Of a stretch of DNA of 64,000 nucleotides, positions 39,537-53,770 are shown piece after piece. Position numbers and translations under genes: made by a program. Where the stretch lies: NCBI GenBank assembly GCA_015039465.1, contig MU130382.1, positions 602,386 through 666,385 on the forward strand. The letters are read 5' to 3'. The notes under the pieces are model-generated. The model searched no databases. It saw only the letters and a program-made list of their open reading frames with translations, and was not told where the DNA came from. Position 1 is the stretch's first letter, and each line of letters starts with the position of its first letter. Source of the DNA: Phlegmacium glaucopus (taxonomy: Eukaryota; Basidiomycota; Agaricomycetes; Agaricales; Cortinariaceae).

Positions 39537-40139
39537 ATGTCCGAGATTTCTAACGAGGAATACATCACCGTGAGTATCGTCATAATACGCTACTGCCATT
39601 ATATTGTTCACTCATTCGTGCAATTTACTTCTCGTTCCCGACCTGTTTGGTACCGTGCTTGTCCATGACTATGCCCTCGTTGACAGCCAGGAGACATTGT
39701 CGCCGTTCGACATGGAACCAAAGGAAGACAAGAAGGACTAGTCGTTGGTTCGCATTTCGATTACGCTGTACGTCCATTTCCTTTCTTCACCACGCCCTTA
39801 CAGTCTTTTCCTAAACCTGACTAAATTATTTCTCATATAGGGCCGACAAATCATCGAAGTCCAGCTTGATTCAGAGTTGTTCCATGCATGGTAAGGTGTT
39901 GCATCATTCACATCCTTCGTCCTTCTCGTCTTCCCACAAACGTTACTCGAGTTCACCCGCTGAACGCAATACTTGCCGTCAAACCTCCCTTGTCCCCTCC
40001 CAAAATCCGTTGATTATGACCATCAGCTAATCTTTTCTACTAAAGGTACCCGACTGTAACCCGTGTCAGGCGCACTATCGCCTACGGTAGACCTGCCCTC
40101 GACCGCCGTCGCACTATTGAACGCCGTGTTTACTGGTAG
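39537..40139 (+). CDS. Small uncharacterised protein (85 aa) from four tiny exons
   Basis: Exons 39537-39569, 39687-39767, 39841-39890 and 40046-40139 join with GT-AG introns of 117, 73 and 155 bp into one frame ending at TAG. The product starts MSEISNEEYIT, continues PGDIVAVRHGTKGRQEGLVV and GSHFDYAGRQIIEVQLDSEL, and ends with RTIERRVYW. The middle reads as alternating beta strands, suggesting a small SH3/KOW-like barrel. The C-terminus is Arg-rich, which would suit RNA, DNA or anionic partners. Support for a real gene is the consistent frame over three introns, an ACC context at the ATG and a TATA-like box. No exon exceeds 94 bp, so open-reading-frame scans miss it. I do not recognise the family. 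Confidence 0.7.
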
Positions 40140-41658
40140 TCTTGTCAGTACAACTTGTTGTTGCTCATAACATGGACTGCCATCATTCACAATCGGGGAC
40201 AACGAAAGGACCCAAACAAAATCATGAAATCCAGTTTCCCGAATCTTCTTGGGGCTTCTACCCTGAGAAACACGACCTTATTGTTCAATATTTATTACTG
40301 GCATGGAGTCATCTTCTTTTCCTTTTTGCCTCCCTCTTTTATTCTTCATACACATCTGTATTTATCCGGAGTTCATAACATAGATGCCATAGCTAAGCTA
40401 AATGTCATGTACGGGCGTTTTTGAAATTTTTATCCACGGTCAATTCCGGTGAAATAAATTTCATATACTGTTCAAAACGGCTTTCTACCTCTTTCTACCA
40501 GTCGGCTGTAAATAAATACATAGGTTGTGGCCAAGCCAAATATTGATTATATTTAAATAGGAGGAAGTGAATTCACTCGCTCGGCTCATACCTACGACAA
40601 TTTCTGTCTACATAAAATTTGATTAGTTGTTTGAGGATGCTTTTGCTGAAAATCATATTTCAAACTAGTAGACGCAGTAAGTACCTACGGCCTGAAATCA
40701 ACATGTTGTTTATCTGCAGGCTGTATAGACGACTTTTGGCTGTCTGAGTTTACTAACTACGTTTCCTTTTTGGTGTTGGAGATGCAGGGTATCATGATAC
40801 GAACGAACCAGAGGTAAACGGAAAAAACATTTCCGTAGCAGTAGTCGTACTTTCCGTGAATGGTGAGATCATCATGCTAGCACATGAAACTCTCGCCCGC
40901 TCGATGTCAACACCAGAAACAAAGCCAACGCCAACGAGAGGCCAAAGAAGAGAATCGGTAGTTTGGTCTAGATCTCGTAGCCCCCGATGTCTGAGTGTGC
41001 TGAGCCATCCACCATAAAGCCAGTATGAAAACTGATGACGATGACTATGTAAAGGTGAGCGATTTAATTGTTAGATTTTAAACGAGCCTTTGACCGCAAC
41101 CTCAATGACTTGATTCCGAGGCCTGTGTCGTCACCTCTGACTGCACGAGGAAAACAGAGGACGAGAATACCTAACCTGAAGCTTGGATCCAACAGGCCAG
41201 TTGAAAATGCCTCTTGAAGCCGACCACGCCGTTACAGGATGAGGGACAATGCACTTGGGTAGAGAGTAAGTTCAAGCGATTAAGATCATAAAGTGGACTA
41301 ACCTTTCACGCGAATTGGAACCTCACTAGCAGCACGTACGCAACCTGATCAATACAGGACAATCCTTTCCGTAACTTATCTATCTCGACTCTTGAGTACA
41401 AGGTACCTTCATCAGCTCCATTACCAGTCCATACAAGAAGGATGGATAGGATGGAGAAACTTTCGAACGAGTGGCTCCTGTCCGGCAGTGCAACGATGCT
41501 CCTCTCACAACCGAGTAAAACTTGTAAAGGCTGTACGAAAGAACGTGAATTATGTAATCGAGCGCTTCTTTCTTCGCCTCTTATCACCTCTTATTCTATC
41601 TTGTCACCCACCTTCATCCTGTGCATCGAGCACCTCACCTCACTCACTGTTCAACGAT
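40140..41658. other. Intergenic; right part is the duplicated NLR 5' flank
   Basis: 40140-41019 holds no supported gene. 41020-41658 aligns by eye with 7845-8527 upstream of NLR-A (shared AGGACGAGAATACCT, GAAGCTTGGATCCAA and GATTAAGATCATAAAG blocks), so the regulatory region was duplicated with the receptor. Confidence 0.55.
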
Positions 41659-44600
41659 ATGAAGCGCTTTTTGAAGAAATTTGGCAAGTCCAAGAAATTA
41701 AAATATCTTTCTCTGACTGGTGCATTTGGTTCAAGCCCCGAGCCCACAACTTCAACATCCATGATCGTGACAAGCGCCGCTAATCCCATGCTATCCAGTC
41801 CCGCTGGTGCTGCGACTGCAGGCACTCCAGTCATTCAAGCTTCTGGCACTACTGTGAGTGTTCGATTTGGCCCATCGCATCGATAATTGTGGCATAATCA
41901 TGGTCATCAATCAGACTGCCCATCAACTCCGAGTCTCCACGCCGGTTTCTACTTTGTCGACCAATGATCTTGCTCCCGTAAGCATTCAAGCTGCTGGCAT
42001 TAGTGTGAGTCTTCAGCTTAGCTCCTCACACCTATAGGTAATCATCATCGTCGGTCAGCGCGCCCATGAACGCCAAGCCTCCGCTTCGGTTTCCACTGTG
42101 GCGATCAATGATCTTGCTCCTGTAACCCAGCTTGAAGAAGGTTTCAAATCTTCCTCCTCGCCTGATGCCATAATGCAAGCCAACTTGGGGTCCACAGAAT
42201 CAGAGCATCCCTCGGTGAGTTGCTTACACCCACTGTTCTCGGCTATTCCTGATGATTAACAAACTCAGCATTCTGGCTCGGGTTTGTTTCCGAATGTCCA
42301 GAATTTATTCATCACTGGTGGCACTTTCGTATGTCTTTCCATATGCTGTGTAAATGATTTAGCAATAACTTACGTGCCAGAACCATAATGTTAATATGCT
42401 CCCTGCCAAGACTGGCAATGGGCACATGAAAATCTGTGTAACCCAAAAACCAAACTCCAGCCCAATCTTTACTGGACGGAGAGATGTACTTGAGAAACTT
42501 GGGAAGATTTTTGTTCATCGTACTGATAGTCAGCTGATGTCAAGGCGCTCTTGTCTTCTCTGGGGAATGGGAGGGATTGGTAAGACCCAGATCTGTCTCA
42601 AGTTCATAGAAGAAATGTCTGACAGGTATGTGTTTTTAAATTGCATTCACAACACTATGGATTTATCTCTTTCTAGTTTTTCACATATCTTCTGGGTTGA
42701 TGCCTCCTCTCATGAGAGCATTACAATGTTTCTCAAGGGCATATCCAGCATTCCTGCTGCACAAATGTGTGGTGTGGATGGCTCAGCTGGGTCTGCCCTC
42801 CAGTGGATATCTTGCATTCAAGAGGACTGGTTGATAGTGTTTGATAATGCTGATGATCTGCCTCCAGAGGTGGTGGCTAATTTCATTCCTCCAGGTAACA
42901 GAGGTAATATTCTGATTACTAGCCGAAACCCATCTATGGGAAGTAGGATCATATCATTTGAGAACACAATTGAGATCAAAGAGATGGAAGAGATGGATGC
43001 TATAACTCTTCTTCTCAAGGCTAGTTGGTTAGATCCACTACCTGAGCACCTACAAGCTGCTAAAAATATTGTGACTGAGCTTGGGCACATTCCTCTTGCT
43101 GTTGATCATGCTGGTGCTTATATCCAAGCTGGGAATTGTGACATTAATAACTATCTGAAACAATTCTCCTTGCATCGTTGGACTCTTATGTCAGATGCTA
43201 CATTCAAAGGAGCATCAGATTATGATAAGACTGTGTATGGGACTTGGGATCTATCTTTTAAAGAAATAGAAAAAAGAGCTGGTGGACAATCCACCAGTGG
43301 AAATGCACAGGCTGCCCATGCTGCCATCCTGATTCTTCAAATATGTGCTTTCTATCATCATAGTAATATTTCTAAAAAGATATTCCAATCTGCAGCTGAG
43401 CAGTCTAGGAAAGATGTTAATAGAAGGGTAATTAAAAAGCTACCTCAAGCAATCACATTGCTGGATCGCACCCTTCTTGGCTTAGACAATGATGGCCACT
43501 GGGATGACTTCATCTTTGGACAAGGGATTGCTGTACTTCTCTCCTTCTCCTTGATAAGAAGAGGAGAATCATCTGATATGTTGTCTGTTCATCCTCTAAT
43601 GCACTGCTGGACTAGGGAGCGAATGTCAAAATATGAGCAGCAAAGAATGTATCAGATGGGAAGTATCATCTTATCCTGTGCAATTCCATGGAGAGTTGAA
43701 AGTCAGGATTATGCATTGTGGCAGTTAATTTATGCACATGTCAAAGCAAATGAGTTATATGGAAGCCAGATGGGACTTATCAAGCAATACTATGATGATA
43801 AATGTAACAAGTTTGCATTGGTAATGGAAAGGAATGGAGACTGGAAGAATGCAGAACAGCTGTACCTTCAAGTGATAGGCATGAGGAGGAAGTTGCTTGG
43901 TGCAAAATACCCATCCATCCTTACAAAGATGAAGAAATTAACAAGTACATATCATGATCAGGGGAGTTGGAATGAGGCAGAGCAGCTGGAGGTTCAAGTC
44001 ATGGACACAAGAAAGAAGGTGCTTGGTGCAGAACGTCCACACACCCTCACAAGCATGGGGAATTTAGCAATGACATACCATTATCAGGGGAGGTGGAATG
44101 AGGCAGAGCAGCTGGGGGTTCAAGTCATGGACATGAGAAAGAAGGTGCTTGGTGCAGAACATCCAGACACCCTCAAAAGCATGGGGAATCTAGCAATCAC
44201 ATACCGTGATCAGGGGAGGTGGAATGAGGCAGAGCAGCTGGAGGTTCAAGTCATGGACATGAGAAAGAAGGTGCTTGGTGCAGAACATCCAGACACCCTC
44301 ACAAGCATGGGGAATTTAGCAATCACATACCATGATCAGGGGAGGTGGAATGAGGCAGAGCAGCTGAAGGTTCAAGTCATGGACATGAGAAAGAAGGTGC
44401 TTGGTGCAGAACATCCATTCACCCTCACAAGCATGGGACATCTAGCAAATACATATTGTAATCAGGGAAGGTGGAATGAGGCAGAGCAGTTGGGTGTTCA
44501 AGTCATGGACATGAGCAAGTTGCTTGGTTCAGAACATCCATCCACCCTCATAAGTATGGGAAATCTAGCAGATACATATCATAATCAAGGAAGGTGGAAT

Positions 44601-45164
44601 GAGGCAGAGCAGTTAGGGGTTCAAGTTGTGGACATGAAGAAGAAGCTGCTTGGTGCAGAACATCCATCCACACTCACAAGCATAAGGAATCTAGCAATCA
44701 CATACCATGATCAGGGGAGGTGGAATGAGGCAGAGCAGCTGGCAGTTCAAATCATGGACATGAGCAAGAAGCTGTGTGGTGCAGAACATCCAGACACCCT
44801 CAAAAGCATGGGGAATTTAGCCATTATATACCATGATCAGAGAAGGTGGGAGGAGGCAGAGCAGTTGGGTGTTCAAGTCATGGACATGAGGAAGAAGCTC
44901 CTTGGTGCAGAACATCCAGACACCCTCACAAGCATGGGGAAATTAGCAATCACATATGATTGTCAAGGGAAGTGGGATGAGGCAGAGCAGTTGGGTGTTC
45001 AAGTAATGGATATGAGGAAGAAGCTCCTTGGTGCAGAACATCCAGACACCCTCACAAGCATGGGAAATCTAGCAAGCACATACCATAATCAAGGAAGGTG
45101 GAATGAGGCAGAGCAGTTGAAGCTTGAAGTCATGAATATAAAGAATAAAATAGGAAAAGACTGA
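41659..45164 (+). CDS. NLR locus B: intact NB-ARC/TPR NOD-like receptor
   Basis: Exons 41659-41853, 41915-41977, 42059-42214, 42269-42328, 42381-42625 and 42677-45164 give 1068 residues. The first four introns are phase 0; the fifth (51 bp) can be read through, but its 52-bp counterpart in locus A cannot, so it is a real intron. Residues 1-158 are Ser/Thr/Ala-rich with a basic start (MKRFLKKFGKSKK), two related exon blocks ending NDLAP, and LFPNVQNLFITGGTF. NB-ARC: P-loop GMGGIGKT at 220-227, Walker B LIVFDNADD at 292-300, ITSRN at 321-325, GHIPLA at 376-381, and HPLMHCW near the winged-helix end. About 625-1060: eleven TPR units. The family are intracellular STAND switches, oligomerising on ligand sensing by the repeats; fungal members act in non-self recognition. 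Confidence 0.85.
43832..45150 (+). repeat. Array of 11 TPR-coding units (126 bp each), locus B
   Basis: Eleven 42-residue units, the first degenerate (DWKNAEQL), the rest of the form WNEAEQL..VQVMDM with LGAEHP and TLTSM. One unit lacks a codon (DMSKLLG in place of DMSKKLLG) and all keep the frame. Unit-to-unit variation is concentrated at TY-x-x-QG (HD, HY, RD, CN, HN, DC) and the residue after EAEQL (E, G, K, A). Confidence 0.88.
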
Positions 45165-46135
45165 GTACAATAGCAATAAATTATTGCCCAGGAATTGTCA
45201 TGAATTCTTTGCTGTCACCTTATCCTTTTCTTGTTCATTTCATTGTTTCATACACATGCATTCTTCTTTTCCTTCCTCTTTCTCTTCTAATCTTAAATGC
45301 CTTTTCTGTGTGTTTCTGTTACACATTATTTCCATGCATGTTCCTTAAATTTTCTCTTTTTTTACATATGTTGTACATGTCATTTCATTGTTTTTTATAT
45401 GCTTTTCTCCAGTATTCAAACAGTTGTTCTTTATCTAGTTGTAGATAGTCCAAGACAATTACATGACAATCAAATTATGAGTCCCATTTATGAGAATCAT
45501 TCTTTTAACCTGTGGAAATACAGGGGCCTGTGATGGTGCCATAGCTGGCAAACACCAAATCTGGTATTCAGGGTCCTGCCCATTGTTTATTTCTGTCCAC
45601 TCATTTTTCATTCCTTCATTTTGTGTGATGTGGTTCAGTACTCAGTATTGATGTTGGTTTTATTAAACAAAGAAATCTAGATGTGCATATACTTTTTGTA
45701 TTTGAAACAACTGTGATAGGTAGCCTAGGTAGGTAGAGGTGGGTTGTTCATTGGCTTTTTTGTATTGGTTTGGATAGCAGCAGTAGTTCATAGAGATGAA
45801 TATGGAGAGTGGGCTGTAGTAGTGATACAAGAAAAGGCAAGGACAGAAAAGGGAGGTAAGAGGCAGACATGGATGCCAACAAGGGATATAAAGGAAGTAG
45901 ATGACAACTGGCAGAGAGGTGGTGGTTTGTTGAACTTGACAGAGTATCTTATAATGCGATCAAATAAAGTTAGTTGTGGTATGTGAGGTTGAATAAATGG
46001 ATAACTGGGTGTGGATGGATGTTTGCGAACCAAGAACAAATAAGAGAGACTGAAAGACATGGTTACAATCCGTATTTAATTTGCAGTATTGGTTGAGAGA
46101 ACTCGAGGGAGAAGCGAGCTTAGCGGAAGGAAACG
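45165..46135. other. 3' flank of NLR-B, then AT-rich intergenic DNA
   Basis: 45165-45425 matches the 3' flank of NLR-A. The rest is AT-rich up to the stop of the ubiquitin protease. An 80-residue open frame at 45744-45986 has no family resemblance and is not called. Confidence 0.5.
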
Positions 46136-49100
46136 TTATGGAGCCTTTACTTTCATCCCGACCGGATTTGTGGTTGTAGGAGCATGCTGCATCGTTCTTG
46201 TCGATTTCGATCCTAAACCCATTTGACTGGATATTTTACCGATTGCAATCGAGGAGGACGAGTTGTTGGTCAATTTTGGAATTTGAAGGATGGAAGGTGC
46301 AGAAGCGGTCATGTCGCATGTCACATCTTCAGCATCGTACCCGTCCCTCTGTTCTTGATCAACTCCAGCTCCGTGTTTCGTGATCCCATTAATCAATGGA
46401 CCCACACCATTGACCATCTCAGATCCTGGTATAGCAGACCCATTCGTCCCAACTGAATGACCTCTCCTCGCATTAACGCTCCTCACAATCCTAGGTCCAA
46501 AAATCTTCGACGACATAGCGGGGGAAGACAACGACACCGAAGAGGCATATAAATTGGCGTTCATGCTCAAACTCATCGGGGACTCTCCATCTCTCGTCAT
46601 ATACTTCGCCTTCGACCCATGGCCCTCTTTACCATGATGAACACCATCCTTCTTCTGCCTCATAATTCCAACTCCAACCTCACTCACCAAAGATCCAACA
46701 CTCCCGTTAAAATCAACGACTTTCATTTTAGGCCTGAGAGTTTCTTCTGAACCTATACTGAACCTATCCGCATCGCCGTCACCATCGCCGTCCACGTCCA
46801 CGTCCACGTCCCCGTCCTCATATAAATCACCTGTCTCATCCAACCGACCCATCTGATTGACCAAAACTCCATTTACTGGCATCTTCCCTCCCTCCTTCGT
46901 TCTTAAATCCACCCTGCCACCACCCCACACAGCCCTCTCATAATACAGCATAAACACCCCACTCCCTTCCGCCAACACGCTCTCAATACCGCACTCGCCC
47001 ACCGAATCATCGCTTATCCTCAACCACCCTTTTCCACTCCCAGAAAGAGTTTCGCTACGGTCCTGCCAATGAAAAGATGATGGTGGTGGTGGTTGAGGCG
47101 TGAAATGGGAGTAGACAGAGTACGAATTAGCAAAGCCATTCGTCGTGATGTCCTTGGCCTCGCTTTTGCTTCTGCTCCGGCCCCTGCTATCATTCTCTTC
47201 CTCCTCCGTCTCTTCTTCATAGCCACGCTCAGGTCCAACCAAAACAGGCACCTCACCCGCCAAATTCCTCTTATCCTTACCCATCCTCGGTTTTCGCCTG
47301 TAACAGATATAATGTCCAAAAGAGTGTTGTCCGTAATGACACACCACGGCAGTCAACCTATATATCGTCCGTTGGGTCTCTGGGGCTGGACTAGGTGAAA
47401 ATGATGATGATGATGAACGGTAGTTGTCAGGAGTAGGGGTCTTTGAACGTCTTTGGGATCTATGTTCGGTATAGGATGAGGATGAGGAAAAGGAGGATGA
47501 AGGCGCGGGAGGGGGAGCTTGGAGTGAAGGAGGAGGTGAAGGCGTCGAGATAGCACTCGTAGGCACGGTCGATAAACTCCCTGATGTGGTGTACGGTGTT
47601 AAATCTAAGACTTCGGGGAAATGGACTTTTATCGTATTTTTAGACGCAAATTGTCCATAATGCACTGATCGGTTGAGGTGTAAAGCAAGCACAGGAGGGG
47701 GCTAAAATGTTTTGAAAGGAAATTTTCAGTTAAAAGGAGGGAAGACTTGAAGAGAAGCTTACTCTGGCAATCATGGCTTGTTTTGTCGATGCTGGACTGA
47801 CGACTCTCTCAAGTCTGACGCCAGCCAGCAGGTCTTCATCTTCAATTCGACCCTGTGAGAGGGCGGTACGTACACTCTGTTCCATGCGTTTGACCTCTTT
47901 GTACCGACGTTTTTTGGATGCGGACGGTTTAGGCTTTGAAGATGAAACCGTCGCGGTGGATGCTGACAATGACGAACCCGCAGTAGAAGAATTCGTCTTG
48001 CTTGAAGACGAGGTGTGTGGGGGAATGGTAGTAGTCGAGCTCTGCGGCACCAAGTCTAATGCCTCCTCTAGAGCCTTCAGATCCTGGAGCAACCTCCGAT
48101 GGGTAGCCAAAACTGAACATTTCCTGCATACACAATCTTTCAGAATTTCAAGTCGAGTGTAATCTTCCAAACAATCCTCTAGGCGACAAGAAGTCTAGAG
48201 AAAGGTTCATGAGATGCAGATAAAGTCAACCATGGAGAACGGTCTGCTTACAGCCAACCTGGGCATCGCTAACTGCCAATTATCAAACCCAAAATGCATG
48301 ACTGCCTCCGTATACCCACATGTAACACAGCTCCTCCTGTTCGCAGTCAAGCCATCAAAGACACTTTTAGTGGTCAGGCTATTGCTAGTTTCTTGGTTTT
48401 TATACGTCAACGCCTTTGTCTCGAGCCCAGTAACACCAGGGAATGAACTTTTCTCATTCATTCTTTTTGATGCTGACCCTGACTCTCGATGTCCAAAATC
48501 TAAAACGGCAGCGATGCCTCTATCTCTCAAGCCTTCCTTTTCGACTGCTCCCATTTCGTTCTTGATGCATTCTGATACGAGCTGGAACAGTTCTTGGGCA
48601 TCTTGGTGTTCGCGAGAATTGAACAGGGTAGTAGATGTGATTGGGCGGTGATAATTTGAGGAGGCGGATGAGGCTGCAGGCGGTGGTGTGGGAGATGAAA
48701 GAGCATTGATGATGGCATGTGGTCGAAGAGAATGATAAGAAGATTTGGGGGTGTTGAGATCTTTTAAGGTATGATGCCTGAATGGGGAGAGAAGTAGAAG
48801 ATAAGTAAAGCATACCGTTGAACAACTCGTGAAGAGCATCTATGACTGGTGTTGGGACGTCTAGGTGCTCTGCTTTGGCGTGAATTGCGTCAATCTGTGG
48901 CTGTAGATAGGTGAGAGATGCTAGTGCCTGTGACGTTTTCGGGTTCAAATAAGCACGAGCACAAGTAATAAAGAACAAGGGACGTTACTTGTAATGTAGA
49001 GTTCATGAAGCAATATGTTCCAGAGATATTAACGAGACCAGGATAGTACTGTGCACTTTCCCATTCGGATTCTGATGACAAAGATTTATCTGTTTGCATT

Positions 49101-49484
49101 CCGCCTTTTTAACGGTATATCAGGAAGAAAAGTAGGGGAAGAAGACATACCAGAAGCATCGCTGTGTCTAACAACATTTAAAGCGACCTGTTCCGCGCGA
49201 GTTTTGGGAGCTTTGGACTTGGAACGACTTCCAGTAGCACCACTTTGACTACTCTTCCGCTTGGACTTTCGATGAGAAACCGGAGATGATGTGCCAGTCT
49301 GAGAGGATGACCAGAGCCAAGGCAATGAGAAGCCCCAACTTTCGATACCCATGGTGAAATTGTAGTAGATACGACGGAGATGGACCGCTCCAAAGAAAAA
49401 AAGAGCTGGTATCACAAATAGAACGATAAAAGGAGCAATTTGTTGAAAGAGAGTGCTCTTGAGAACAGAGATTAGGAGGCTCAT
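46136..49484 (-). CDS. Membrane-anchored ubiquitin carboxyl-terminal hydrolase (UBP1-like USP)
   Basis: ATG at 49484-49482. The N-terminal segment ending IAPFIVLFVIPALFFFGAVH is one transmembrane helix, as in yeast Ubp1. A basic Ser/Lys linker follows. The Cys box is YPGLVNISGTYCFMNSTLQ then ALASLTYLQ; the usual spacing is GLVNxGNTCFMN, so this box has one extra residue before the catalytic Cys. SREHQDAQELFQLVSECIKN, a CVTCGYTEAVMHFG zinc-ribbon half and CVCRKCSVL follow. Then come a Ser-rich insert, VLALHLNRSVHYGQFASKN, and the His box VCHYGQHSFGHYICYRRKP. The C-terminal 300 residues are low complexity with a VDVDGDGDGDAD stretch. Predicted to deubiquitinate proteins at an ER or organelle membrane. 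Its start is 265 bp from CDC7, with a tRNA gene between them. Confidence 0.85.
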
Positions 49485-49583
49485 GTGGCGGTCACCGGCA
49501 GACTTAACAGACCCGTACTTGGTATGCTTTGTAAATTGTCAACAAGAGAGTGCTGTTAGTTGACAAACAAGACCACATAATAT

Positions 49584-49667
49584 GGCTACCTAGCGCAATG
49601 GTAGCGCGTTTGGCTTCGATTGCTGAATGGCACCAAAAGGTTGCAGGTTCGAGTCCTGCGGTGGTCA
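49584..49667 (+). tRNA. tRNA-Arg(TCG) with a 12-nt intron, copy 2
   Basis: Same cloverleaf as copy 1: acceptor GGCTACC/GGTGGTC plus A, D-arm GCGC/GCGC, anticodon stem TTTGG/CCAAA with anticodon TCG and a 12-nt intron after base 37, and T-arm GCAGG/CCTGC. It sits in the 265-bp gap between the divergent starts of the ubiquitin protease and CDC7. The intron is TTGCTGAATGGC here versus TTGCTGAACGGT in copy 1. Confidence 0.92.
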
Positions 49668-49669
49668 TC

Positions 49670-49674
49670 TTTTT
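49670..49674 (+). terminator. RNA polymerase III T-run terminator
   Basis: Five T residues two bases after the discriminator base of the tRNA gene. Confidence 0.8.
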
Positions 49675-49749
49675 ATTATTTATTAATATTATACGCCCAC
49701 GTGATCTAGGATTCAGACGCGTCCAAGTCAACATCTCATTAGGCCTTTG

Positions 49750-52241
<2,492 letters not shown>

Positions 52242-52859
52242 TCATGCACATGCCTGACTTTGATGTAAAAAAGAGACAACTTGTTTGAGTTTCAGGCCTT
52301 TCATGAAGGGAGGATAGGATATACGATGAAGCTTGAAGAAATTTTGGTCGCCTCTACTCGTCGGATAATGTATTTGTATAACCCGGAGTCCTCACAACGC
52401 GACAGTGTCTCCAAAAAAGCAATATTTTTTATCTACACGGGGAAACATCATAAATACACTACACATTCTTCTGAGAGCACCAAGCGGTGCCCTCTACATG
52501 GAGTAGCACCCTTGCAATCCGGCAAGGTGTGGACTCTGATAACATATACATATCAATGCGCGACAACAAATTTTCAAAACATAGCAAGGTGCACAACAAG
52601 TTTGCATCAAAACACGGGGGGAGGTGACAAATTATAAGATGGGACAAAACAACAAAATCCCCGAAAACAAGAAAGCAAATGGACATGGAAAACAAATGAG
52701 GCATCAGTGTGCCGCAGAGACAAAGTTCCAGTGGAGTAATAAAAAAGCATCTAGAGGGAGTTGGGGGGGGATCGTCTGCTTAGACCAAGGAAGCAGATGA
52801 GAAGAGCACTGGCGAGGGGTCCTGTAATACCGTTTGGTTATAACGGTTTTCTTCTAGAT
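52242..52859. other. Convergent intergenic region
   Basis: About 620 bp between CDC7 (plus) and the small membrane protein (minus). It should hold 3' UTRs. The open frame at 52281-52637 has no family resemblance. Confidence 0.5.
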
Positions 52860-53564
52860 TTAGACCGGAAGACGGTCAATATCGTTGACTTTCGTCGCTT
52901 GAATTACTTCCGGCGGCACACCCCAACTGTACCATGGTCTTGAAAAAGTTTTGTTCTGTTGAGTGTAGCCATGAATGACTACCTCGATAGCAGTAGATGC
53001 ATCCTTCGGTATTGAAGTTGTGGATAGCAACTTTTCCAAGTTCTTCCGGATCTCCTTGCTTCTCTTGATTTCATAGAGAGCCTAGATTGAAACCTGTTGA
53101 AACGAAAAGTAGTATCATAAGAGTGGCATGAGAAGGCTCACGATGAGCTCGATCCTCAACGACCTTGCCTTTCCCCTGAGCTTTCTCAGCTTCCACGCGG
53201 TTGGTACATGGAGTACCGACATGTAATACGACGAAGTCGCCAAGTGTTGGAATAGTTCCATACTCATAGCGATGCTACATAACGTAGAATGATGACGAAA
53301 ACAAAAAGGCAAAAAAAAAACGACCACATACGTGTTATACTGTTTCCAAAGCCTGACCCTCTTCTCATCAGAGGCAGCCGAGGGCCAATCGCAAGTTATA
53401 AAAGCCATATGGATGTCATCCATCTGTTCTAGTAGGTCCACGTACTGGTTGTATGGGATGTAAAACGTTATGAAGCCTAAGATTGAACCGACGGCGCTGA
53501 GAAGCGCTAGGATTGCGATGGCAAAGGTCACGCCGCCAGGGGGATTTACGCCATTGCTTGACAT
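52860..53564 (-). CDS. Small predicted membrane protein of unknown function
   Basis: ATG at 53564-53562 (MSSNGVNPPGGVTFAIAILA). A hydrophobic span covers about residues 13-35 (FAIAILALLSAVGSILGFIT). The soluble part has VDLLEQMDDIHMAFITCDW, then after an intron SMELFQHLATSSYYMSVLHV and the basic helix WKLRKLRGKARSLRIELIV. The last exon, joined by a GTGAGC donor and TCTAG acceptor, encodes ALYEIKRSKEIRKNLEKLL and ends with DIDRLPV (stop 52862-52860). Roughly 200 residues, anchored by one helix with a coiled, charged tail. I do not recognise the family. Confidence 0.62.
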
Positions 53565-53770
53565 CCTATATCAAAAGCTGAGGAGAGATGAGGAGTCAAA
53601 AAAGACTACGCAAGTAGTTATATATATATCCTTGGCCGAAACGCCTTTGCCTGTTCGTCTTGGGGCGACGATGCCGAATCTCGATCAACACGTTTACAGG
53701 TTGCGCGTCCTATTTGCAGGCCGGGATCACAGACTCGCAACAGCATTGCTCTAAAGTTCACAAAGTTTAA

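Larger units (their letters stand above)
41020..45425 (+). repeat. NLR segmental duplication, copy B
   Basis: A roughly 4.4-kb counterpart of 7845-13165 in the same orientation. It includes about 640 bp of 5' flank, all exons and introns of the receptor, and about 250 bp of 3' flank. Borders judged by eye. Confidence 0.7.

Noticed and set aside
45744..45986. 80-codon plus-strand ORF in the NLR-B 3' region
   Set aside because: No family resemblance, no splice context, and it lies in AT-rich intergenic DNA.
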